From Thermomicrobiales bacterium (GTDB taxonomy: Bacteria > Chloroflexota > Chloroflexia > Thermomicrobiales > UBA6265): DNA of 12,760 nucleotides. Positions 7,660-12,760 of this stretch are shown here, in pieces. The translations under genes were made by a program, and so were the position numbers. Position 1 is the first letter of the stretch. Each line of letters begins with the position of its first letter. Below the pieces are notes generated by a model, which saw nothing but the letters and a program-made list of their open reading frames with translations, ran no database searches and was not told the origin of the DNA. The stretch lies in the NCBI GenBank assembly GCA_020847015.1, contig JADLCW010000341.1, positions 1 to 12,760 on the forward strand, in the 5' to 3' direction.

Positions 7660-8340
7660 ATGCGCGTTCTTCTGGTCGAAGATGAGCCGGCCGTCGCCAG
7701 AATGATCCGGCGCGGACTCGGTCCCCATGGCTATCAGGTGACGACCGCGGAATCCGGCGAGGACGCAGCCGCGCTGCTGGCCGCGGAACCGTTCGATCTC
7801 GTCCTGCTGGATATCATGCTGCCCGGGCAGGACGGCCATGAAACCCTCGCCGCGATCCGCCGCCAGCGACCGGACATGCCGGTCGTCATGCTGACTGCCC
7901 GCGACGATCTCGCCAGCAAGGTGAGCGCGCTCGACGGCGGCGCCGACGATTACATCACCAAACCCTTTGCCTACGAGGAGTTGTTGGCGCGCCTGCGCGC
8001 CGTCTCTCGCCGCACCGATCAACCCGCCTCCGCCGGCATCGAGGTTGGCGACGTGCGGATCGATCTCCGCGCCCATCGGGTGTGGCGGAATGGCGAACCG
8101 GTCGCGCTCTCCCGCCGCGAATTCGCCCTGCTGGAATATTTCGCCCGCCACCCCGGGCAGATTCTCTCGCGCCAGCAGATCCTCGATGCCGTGTGGGAGT
8201 ACGATTTCGACGGCGAGTCGAATATCGTCGACGTCTATGTCCGCTACCTCCGCAACAAACTGGATCGCCCCGGAGAGGCGTCGCTGGTGACCACCGTGCG
8301 CGGTGTCGGCTACCGCTTCGACCCGCTCTCGGCGCCGTAA
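7660..8340 (+). CDS. OmpR/PhoB-family response regulator
   Basis: A 226-residue regulator with receiver and winged-helix output domains. The receiver has EDE (7-9), phospho-acceptor Asp51 in LLDIMLP, Thr79 in MLTAR, and Lys101 in ITKPFAY. The output domain shows GDVRIDL, LSRREFALLEYFARH, GQILSRQQILDAVW, IVDVYVRYLRNKLDRP and TTVRGVGYRF. Ribosome site evidence is weak (AGG about 11 bases before the ATG), so the message may be leaderless or short-leadered. It diverges from its probable partner kinase. Directly downstream, at 8449-8492, is a set of 11-bp-phased direct repeats of the sort this regulator family binds, followed by two small basic protein genes. That makes them the most obvious candidate targets, although this is inference. 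Confidence 0.93.
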   Translation: MRVLLVEDEPAVARMIRRGLGPHGYQVTTAESGEDAAALLAAEPFDLVLLDIMLPGQDGHETLAAIRRQRPDMPVVMLTARDDLASKVSALDGGADDYITKPFAYEELLARLRAVSRRTDQPASAGIEVGDVRIDLRAHRVWRNGEPVALSRREFALLEYFARHPGQILSRQQILDAVWEYDFDGESNIVDVYVRYLRNKLDRPGEASLVTTVRGVGYRFDPLSAP

Positions 8341-8351
8341 CCCGGCAAGGC

Positions 8352-8380
8352 GCGACGCGCCAATGATAGCCGCGCGTCGC
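8352..8380 (+). terminator. Hairpin just after the response regulator
   Basis: A nine-base perfect stem (GCGACGCGC / GCGCGTCGC) with an 11-base loop starts 12 bases after the regulator stop. No T-tract follows. It is a plausible terminator or mRNA-end stabiliser, separating the regulator message from the promoter-like region at 8449. Confidence 0.35.
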
Positions 8381-8448
8381 CGCTCGATCCGGCGCAATCC
8401 TGGTCTCGCGCCGGCCGGTGCGCGGGGCGCGGCGTGACGATGAGCGCG

Positions 8449-8492
8449 TCTCATCGGGTTCTCACCAGTTTCTCATCGCCGGTTATTACGAT
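8449..8492 (+). promoter_or_regulatory. Three 11-bp-phased direct repeats with a -10-like element: putative regulator-activated promoter
   Basis: TCTCAYC occurs three times at exact 11-base steps: TCTCATC at 8449, TCTCACC at 8460, TCTCATC at 8471. Ten bases after the last copy is TACGAT (8487-8492), an acceptable -10, and the -35 position is occupied by the repeats rather than by TTGACA. Tandem half-sites spaced by one helical turn over the -35 are the classic design of PhoB/PhoP-type activated promoters. The first repeat is also the right arm of an inverted repeat (CGATGAG at 8438, CTCATCG at 8450). The site lies about 90 bases before the first small basic protein gene. Confidence 0.5.
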
Positions 8493-8580
8493 CGATGGAG
8501 TGGGCGGCGTTCAGGCCGCATCGCTGGAGCGATCGGGCGCAGGCTCTCCTCGAGGGCCGCGTTCGGGAGGAGAATTGCGC

Positions 8581-8706
8581 ATGGCTTCCATCTTCACCGC
8601 GTTGGCCCCTGCCCTGCGGGCCGCCAAGACGACGCCGACGACGACGACGGGCACAACGCGCCCGCGGAAGCGGCGGCGCAACCAGCGCCGCAGCCGCAAG
8701 GGTTGA
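8581..8706 (+). CDS. Small highly basic protein, copy 1 (41 aa)
   Basis: Start ATG with a near-ideal ribosome site (GGGAGGAG, eight-base spacer). The product has three parts. Residues 1-17 are MASIFTALAPALRAAKT, likely an amphipathic helix. Residues 17-26 are almost all Thr with one Pro and one Gly. The tail from 27 on is mostly Arg and Lys. There are 12 basic and no acidic residues. It is paralogous to the gene at 8824. In the shared codons 2-17 I count six synonymous differences and only one amino-acid change (R13/Q13), the pattern expected of a selected protein. The frame extends upstream to 8434, but the ribosome site and the paralogue's start both fix the start at 8581. I do not recognise the family. 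Nucleic-acid or membrane binding, or a secreted cationic peptide, would fit the composition; none is shown. No signal-peptidase site or GG leader is visible. Confidence 0.75.
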   Translation: MASIFTALAPALRAAKTTPTTTTGTTRPRKRRRNQRRSRKG

Positions 8707-8783
8707 GCCGGCTGACCGCGCCGGCGCCGGGGCACGGGCGCGGTCGCACGGTTCGCAACGCGGCGCCGCGCGCCGCTGGAACG

Positions 8784-8810
8784 GAACGGACACTCCCCGG
8801 AACTCCGTTC
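8784..8810 (+). other. Stem-loop just upstream of the second small gene's ribosome site
   Basis: A seven-base inverted repeat (GAACGGA at 8784-8790, TCCGTTC at 8804-8810) with a 13-base loop ends immediately before the GAGAGG ribosome site at 8811. It could affect translation of the downstream gene or be chance in GC-rich DNA. Confidence 0.25.
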
Positions 8811-8823
8811 GAGAGGAACCATC

Positions 8824-8961
8824 GTGGCATCCATCTTCACCGCGCTGGCGCCTGCTCTGCAGGCGGCCAAGACTGCATTCACGACGTCGGGCACGACGCG
8901 CCGACGGAAGCGGCGTCGGAAGAAGCGACGGCGGAAGCAGCGCCGCCGGCGGCGACGGTAG
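8824..8961 (+). CDS. Small highly basic protein, copy 2 (45 aa)
   Basis: A GTG start follows GAGAGG with a seven-base spacer. The N-terminus repeats copy 1 almost exactly (ASIFTALAPALQAAKT after the initiator). A short Thr/Ser stretch follows (TTSGTT). The tail, residues 26-45, has 19 Arg or Lys out of 20, the exception being Gln39. There are 20 basic and no acidic residues in total, so the charge is more extreme than in copy 1. The sequence GTTCGRGAGGA, which includes the ribosome site, is shared upstream of both genes, so the duplication took in the leader. The two copies keep the N-terminal helix while the tails diverged in sequence but not in charge. That suggests the helix is the specific part and the tail needs only to be cationic. 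The start is 243 bases after that of copy 1. Function unknown. Confidence 0.75.
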   Translation: MASIFTALAPALQAAKTAFTTSGTTRRRKRRRKKRRRKQRRRRRR

Positions 8962-9007
8962 CGCTGGCGTTCTCCCGGTTTGGGCAGCGCGCGTTCACGT
9001 TCACCAA

Positions 9008-9043
9008 GGCGATGGCCCCGCCTCCGAAGGCGGGGCCATCGCC
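9008..9043 (+). terminator. Strong 16-bp hairpin between small genes and exporter
   Basis: GGCGATGGCCCCGCCT pairs perfectly with its complement across a four-base loop (CCGA). It starts 46 bases after the second small gene's stop and ends 29 bases before the exporter ATG. No T-tract follows, so it may act as a partial terminator or processing/stability element rather than a full stop. Confidence 0.6.
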
Positions 9044-9072
9044 ATGACCGACCGAGGGGATTCAGGCGCTCC

Positions 9073-10908
9073 ATGATCGATCTTTTGCGCCGCTTCGCGC
9101 CCGCCGCCGGCGGGGAATCCATCGTGGACCCGGCGCCGCTGATGCCGCTGCGGGAGGTCGCGCGCCGGTTCTGGCCCGATCTGCGTCCCTATCGCTGGTG
9201 GCTGGCGCTTTCGCTGGTGTTGGCGGCCGTCGCCCCGGCCATCGAGACGGCCGTCATCTGGCTATATGGTCTGTTGATCGACGATGTGCTGGTTCCCGCC
9301 GATCTGGGGGCGCTGGGTCCGATCGCGCTCGCCTACCTCGCGCTGACCCTCGGCGGCGGGGTGGTCGCCTTCGCCAGTTCCTACCTGGGCGCCTGGGTCG
9401 GCGAGCGGGTGCTGCTCGATCTGCGGCTGCGCGTATTTCGTCATCTGCAGGCGCTGCCGCCCGCCTTTTTCGAACGCCAGCGGCTGGGCGACGTGCTGAC
9501 CCGGCTCACCGACGACGTGGACGAGGTCGAGTCGCTGCTGGTCTCCGACGGGGCCGCCGCGCTCGAGTACGCGCTCAAGATCGTCTTCTTCACCGCCGCG
9601 CTGGCGATCATCGATTGGCGACTGGCGCTGGTGGCGCTGGTGGCGATTCCGCCGTCGTGGTGGGCGGCCCGTCGCTTTGCCGGCCGCATCAAACGATTCG
9701 CCCGGGAGCAGCGGCGGCGCGAGGGCGCGATCGCCGCGGTGGCCGAAGAAAGTTTGGCCAACATGGCGCTGGTTCAGGCCTACAATGCCCAGGAGCGGCA
9801 ATTGGCCGCCTTCGCCCGCGAGGTCGAGGGGGACTACGCCTCGCAGATGGCCCTGGAGCGGCTGCGGGCGGTCTTCACCCCCCTGATCGATCTGCTCCAG
9901 CTCGCCGGGGTGCTGGTCGTCGTCGCGGTTGGCGCCTGGGATCTGGCGCACGGTCGCCTCACGCTCGGCGCGCTGTTGGCGTTCCTCGCCTACCTCAGCC
10001 AACTGTATAGTCCGGTGCGCAGTCTCACCAGTCTGGTCAACGACCTGTTCGCCGCCTCGGCCGGAGCCGAGCGCATCATCGAACTTCTGGACGAACGACC
10101 CGTCGCCGACCGTCCCGACGCCCGGCCGCTGCTTCCCGCGCGCGGCGCCGTCGCCTTCGAAGGGGTCAGCTTCACCTACCCCGGAGCCGCCGCGCCGGCG
10201 CTGCGCGATATTTCGTTTCGCATGGAACCGGGTGAAACGGTGGCGCTGGTGGGAGCCAGCGGGGCTGGCAAATCCACACTCGTCAAACTGCTGCTGCGCT
10301 TCGTCGAGCCGGATGTCGGTCGCGTCGCGCTCGACGGTTGCGACCTGCGGGATCTGCGGGCGCGCGACCTGCGCGACCATCTCGCCGTAGTGCTGCAAGA
10401 AACGCTGCTGCTCGACGGCACGATCCGCGACAACATCGCCTATGGTCGCCCCGGAGCGAGCGAGGCGGAGATCGTGGCCGCCGCTCGCGCCGCCGACGCG
10501 CACCGGTTCATCACCGCCTTGCCGGAGGGATACGACGCCCGGGTCGGGCAGCGCGGACGCGCGCTGTCGGGCGGGCAACGGCAGCGCATCGCCATCGCCC
10601 GAGCGATGATCCGCGATGCGCCGGTGCTGATTTTGGATGAACCGACGACCGGGCTGGACGCGGCGACCGGCGAGCGCGTGCTGGAGCCGTTGCGTCGGCT
10701 GATGGCCGGACGCACGACGCTCGTCGTGTCTCACAATCTGCTCACCGTGCGCGATGCGGACCGGATCGTCGTGCTCGATCGCGGACGCGTCGTCGAATGC
10801 GGGGAGCACGAGGATCTGCTGCGGCGCGGCGGCGTCTACGCCCGACTCTACGCGCTCCACGCGCGTCGGCGCGGCAAGCGGCCGACCCCGGCAAAGGAGG
10901 CGTCATGA
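9073..10908 (+). CDS. ABC exporter, fused permease and ATPase (half-transporter)
   Basis: A 611-residue type IV (MsbA/multidrug-like) exporter that works as a dimer in the inner membrane. The first about 340 residues are the transmembrane domain, with hydrophobic spans near 42-70, 83-108, 163-180, 183-199, 269-288 and 297-312. The ATPase domain has Walker A GASGAGKST (394-402), Q-loop Gln442, signature LSGGQ (498-502), Walker B VLILDE (518-523) and H-loop His554. All catalytic residues are present. There is no N-terminal C39 peptidase domain, so it would not cleave a leader peptide itself. The ATG at 9073 is preferred over an upstream in-frame start at 8980, which would run through the hairpin. 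GAGGGGA lies 12 bases before the ATG. Its stop overlaps the start of the kinase gene. The substrate cannot be read from sequence; lipid, drug or peptide are all possible. Confidence 0.93.
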   Translation: MIDLLRRFAPAAGGESIVDPAPLMPLREVARRFWPDLRPYRWWLALSLVLAAVAPAIETAVIWLYGLLIDDVLVPADLGALGPIALAYLALTLGGGVVAFASSYLGAWVGERVLLDLRLRVFRHLQALPPAFFERQRLGDVLTRLTDDVDEVESLLVSDGAAALEYALKIVFFTAALAIIDWRLALVALVAIPPSWWAARRFAGRIKRFAREQRRREGAIAAVAEESLANMALVQAYNAQERQLAAFAREVEGDYASQMALERLRAVFTPLIDLLQLAGVLVVVAVGAWDLAHGRLTLGALLAFLAYLSQLYSPVRSLTSLVNDLFAASAGAERIIELLDERPVADRPDARPLLPARGAVAFEGVSFTYPGAAAPALRDISFRMEPGETVALVGASGAGKSTLVKLLLRFVEPDVGRVALDGCDLRDLRARDLRDHLAVVLQETLLLDGTIRDNIAYGRPGASEAEIVAAARAADAHRFITALPEGYDARVGQRGRALSGGQRQRIAIARAMIRDAPVLILDEPTTGLDAATGERVLEPLRRLMAGRTTLVVSHNLLTVRDADRIVVLDRGRVVECGEHEDLLRRGGVYARLYALHARRRGKRPTPAKEAS

Positions 10909-11750
10909 TCGACGACCGCGCGGCGCGGCCATCCGCCGCCGGCGCTCCCTTGCCGCTCGCGCCGGGCGATGCGATCGCGCCGGGGTACGTGGTTCTGGAG
11001 CATATGCGGCGCGGTCACGACACCGACACCTACGACGCCTGGAGCGAGGAGCGCACCAGTCGCTGCGTGATCAAGACCTTGCGCCCGGATCGCGCGGGAG
11101 ATCGCTCCGCTCGCAACCGGCTGCTGCGGGAGGGGCGTCTGCTGCAGCGTCTGACCCATCCGCACATCGTGCGCGGGTACGAAACGCTGACGCAGCCGGT
11201 TGCCGCCATCGTGCTGGAGACGCTGCCCGGACAGACGCTCGCCCACCTGATCGAAACGCGGCGCTCCCCGCTGCCGGCGACCGATCTGGCCCATCTCGGC
11301 TTGCATCTCTGCTCGGCGGTTCAGTATCTGCACCGCCATGGCGTGCTCCACCTCGATCTGAAGCCCTCCAACGTGATTGCCAGTCACGGCGTGGCCAAAC
11401 TGCTCGATCTCAGCGTGGCGCGCCCGCCGGGCCGCAGCCGGGCCTGCATCGGCACCGTCGGCTACATGGCCCCGGAGCAACTCGACGGCGGCCATCTCGA
11501 CGCCGGCACGGATGTCTGGGGCATCGGCGCGGTGCTGTTCGAGGCGGTGACCGGCAACGCTCCGGCTCCGGCCGACGCGGCGACCGACACCGGCGGGATG
11601 GTGCAGATCGACCCGGCGCCCGTGTCGCTGCGTCGCTACCGGCGGTTGCCGACCGCGTTCCGGACCCTGGTCGAGCGCTGCCTCGGCCTGGACCCCGCCG
11701 CCCGCCCGACGCTCGCCGAGCTGCGGGTGGAGCTGGAGTCCGTGGTGTAA
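10905..11750 (+). CDS. Minimal soluble Ser/Thr protein kinase, coupled to the exporter
   Basis: A 281-residue kinase domain with no membrane segment or C-terminal sensor. Lys57 (VIK), Glu76, the catalytic loop HLDLKPSN (149-156, base Asp151) and the activation segment GTVGYMAPEQ (183-192) are present, as are DVWGIG and a closing RPT. It departs from the standard in three places: the glycine loop is degenerate (RRGHDTDTYDAW), the HRD arginine is Leu150, and DFG is DLS (168-170). The last keeps the metal-binding Asp, so activity is plausible. I recall other bacterial kinases with HLDLKPSN and DLS, so these may be family traits. The ATG at 10905 overlaps the exporter's TGA (ATGA) with AAAGGAGG four bases upstream, so translation is coupled. 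This points to control of the exporter or its cargo. An inactive or weak kinase is the alternative. Confidence 0.88.
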   Translation: MIDDRAARPSAAGAPLPLAPGDAIAPGYVVLEHMRRGHDTDTYDAWSEERTSRCVIKTLRPDRAGDRSARNRLLREGRLLQRLTHPHIVRGYETLTQPVAAIVLETLPGQTLAHLIETRRSPLPATDLAHLGLHLCSAVQYLHRHGVLHLDLKPSNVIASHGVAKLLDLSVARPPGRSRACIGTVGYMAPEQLDGGHLDAGTDVWGIGAVLFEAVTGNAPAPADAATDTGGMVQIDPAPVSLRRYRRLPTAFRTLVERCLGLDPAARPTLAELRVELESVV

Positions 11751-11774
11751 CCGCGTCAGGCGGCCGCCCGGCGC

Positions 11775-11788
11775 GGCGACGTGTCGCC
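11775..11788 (+). terminator. Weak hairpin after the kinase gene
   Basis: GGCGA-CGTG-TCGCC forms a five-base stem with a four-base loop, 24 bases past the kinase stop and next to a palindrome GGCGGCCGCC (11759-11768). No T-tract follows. It may help end the exporter-kinase message before recX. Confidence 0.25.
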
Positions 11789-11847
11789 CTCCCCCGTGAT
11801 TGGGTCACAATGGAAGCATCGCGCGATCGACCTCGCCGGAGTCCGCC

Positions 11848-12537
11848 ATGCGCCCCCGCCGCGAACCCACGCCGCGCCCCGTGCCCCGCGCCGGGCGCAT
11901 CACTGACATCGTTCCCCAGCGGAACGATCCGGAGCGGGTCAGCATCTCCATCGACGGCGCATTTGCCTTCGGGTTGCCGGCCATCGCCGCCGCCGAGGAA
12001 CGATTGCGCGTCGGCGACGAGATCGACGCCGAGCGCGCCGCCGCGCTGCTCGCCATCGATGAGCGGGCGCGCGCCGTTTCGGCCGCGCTCGCCTTCCTCG
12101 CCTATCGCCCGCGCTCCGAGCGCGAGGTGCGCGATCGGCTGCGCCAGAAGGGCTGCCCGCCGGCGACCATCGACTATGTCATCGAGAAGCTGGCGGGCTG
12201 GCGCTATCTCGACGACGCGGATTTCGCCAAACTCTGGGTCGACAACCGGATCGCCAACCAGCCGCGCGGCCGGCGGGCGCTGGAGCAGGAACTGCGCCGC
12301 AAGGGCATCGCCGCCGAGACGGCGCGCGACACGCTGGATGCGGCGGATCTCGACGAACGGGCCGCTGCGCGGGAGACCGCGCGCAAGCGGCTGCGCCAGA
12401 TCGGGCGAGCCGATCCAACGGCGACGCGGCGGCGATTGGCCGACTATCTGGCCCGGCGCGGCTTCGGCTATGACACGGTGCGGCCGGTGCTGGACGAGCT
12501 GCTGGGCGAAACGGACGACGATGCCCCGGTCGAATGA
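11848..12537 (+). CDS. recX: Regulatory protein RecX
   Basis: A 229-residue RecX, a cytoplasmic modulator that binds RecA filaments and limits recombinase activity. The N-terminal region (about 17-75) has the usual I-x(5-6)-DPERV-x-I-x-IDG beta segment. Three-helix repeats follow: LAYRPRSEREVRDRLRQKG to WRYLDDADFAKLWVDNR (84-134), RRALEQELRRKGI (142-154), and RRRLADYLARRGFGYDTVRPVLDEL (195-219). Length is normal. The ATG at 11848 has GGAG with a six-base spacer; an in-frame GTG at 11800 lacks one. It is not next to recA here, unlike in many bacteria; recA may lie elsewhere. It lies 97 bases after the kinase stop and is probably transcribed separately. Confidence 0.9.
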   Translation: MRPRREPTPRPVPRAGRITDIVPQRNDPERVSISIDGAFAFGLPAIAAAEERLRVGDEIDAERAAALLAIDERARAVSAALAFLAYRPRSEREVRDRLRQKGCPPATIDYVIEKLAGWRYLDDADFAKLWVDNRIANQPRGRRALEQELRRKGIAAETARDTLDAADLDERAAARETARKRLRQIGRADPTATRRRLADYLARRGFGYDTVRPVLDELLGETDDDAPVE

Positions 12538-12597
12538 TTCGCCTCCGCGAACGTACGCGAAATTCCGCAACGTGTGAACGCTCTTGCGAACCGCTCG

Positions 12598-12606
12598 TGG
12601 TATACT
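12598..12606 (+). promoter_or_regulatory. Extended -10 promoter reading to the right
   Basis: TGG followed by TATACT is a strong extended -10 (TGn plus five of six consensus bases), set in a local stretch with more A and T than the genes around it. The -35 at 17 bases is poor (ACGCTC), as extended -10 promoters allow; TTGCGA at 12584 is too close. Transcription would begin near 12613. Confidence 0.5.
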
Positions 12607-12612
12607 GCGAGA

Positions 12613-12760
12613 GGCTCTGGGAGCATGGATGATAATCCGCTCCGGGCACAATCGCACGGCATCCCACGCCCCGATAACCCGCGAGCCTGCCATTGGCGGG
12701 CCATCGTTCGTTCGCTCGTCCGACCGTGTCCGCACGGTCCACGACCGCGCTATGGTCGGA
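12613..12760 (+). other. Structured leader RNA or start of a gene leaving the window
   Basis: Downstream of the promoter are two clear hairpins: 12685-12701 (seven pairs with one G-U, loop ATT) and 12722-12739 (GACCGTG / CACGGTC, loop TCCG). TCCGACC at 12719 is also complementary to GGTCGGA at 12754. Two frames stay open to the edge, from ATG 12625 and ATG 12629. The second has the higher GC at third codon positions and has GGGAG eight bases before it. I recognise neither protein. A structured 5' leader of a downstream gene is as likely as coding. Confidence 0.35.

Noticed and set aside
8434..8580. N-terminal extension of the first small protein to 90 residues
   Set aside because: It would place the direct repeats and the promoter-like element inside the gene, and the paralogue begins exactly at the 8581-equivalent position.
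8630..8660. GACGAC trinucleotide run as a microsatellite
   Set aside because: It encodes the Thr-rich hinge of the first small protein, and the paralogue has a matching Thr-rich segment, so coding explains it.
8962..9043. Third, decayed copy of the small gene (TTCACC...GATGGCCCC resembles the start of the others)
   Set aside because: The match is short, needs gaps, and is better explained by the perfect hairpin. No start codon or ribosome site is present.
8511..9122. 203-codon minus-strand frame and a 193-codon plus-strand frame over the small genes
   Set aside because: Both are rich in Arg and low in complexity. The synonymous pattern, the ribosome sites and the duplicated starts support only the frame of the two small genes.
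9073..9500. Peptidase-containing bacteriocin exporter
   Set aside because: The exporter N-terminus is only about 40 residues before the first membrane span, with no C39 cysteine protease motif.

Overview
The window is very GC-rich bacterial chromosome with tightly packed genes. Most genes have readable Shine-Dalgarno sites, and there are no tRNA, rRNA, CRISPR or insertion-sequence signals. The gene set (a YugP-type membrane zinc peptidase, a polyprenyl synthetase with GKRIRP and TRRHRATVW motifs, two OmpR-type two-component systems, an ABC exporter coupled to a minimal Ser/Thr kinase, RecX) together with the base composition fits Chloroflexota, perhaps Thermomicrobia. That placement is an inference from protein style, not from a marker gene.

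Layout. (1) Positions 1-2295, minus strand: a secreted repeat protein that runs off the left edge, preceded by a zinc metallopeptidase, with a 12-bp hairpin between them. (2) 2522-3604, plus strand: a polyprenyl diphosphate synthase, converging on (3) a response regulator/histidine kinase pair (5849 to 3746, minus strand). (4) A second two-component system, arranged divergently: kinase on the minus strand (7636 to 6149) and regulator on the plus strand (7660-8340), with only 23 bases between the start codons. (5) 8341-9072: at first sight a gap, but it holds two tandem genes for tiny, extremely basic paralogous proteins (41 and 45 aa). They lie behind three 11-bp-phased direct repeats with a promoter-like -10, and are followed by a 16-bp hairpin. 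(6) 9073-11750: an ABC exporter whose stop codon overlaps the start of a soluble Ser/Thr kinase. (7) 11848-12537: recX. (8) From 12598: an extended -10 promoter and a structured leader or the start of a gene that leaves the window.

How the parts may work together. The most unusual part is 6149-11750. The OmpR-type regulator sits directly upstream of direct repeats with the spacing such regulators usually bind. Those repeats precede the two small basic protein genes, and a strong hairpin separates these from an exporter-kinase operon on the same strand. One reading is a signal-responsive locus that makes small cationic peptides, exports or controls them, and adjusts the process with a kinase. 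The small genes are well supported by the sequence; the functional link is inference.
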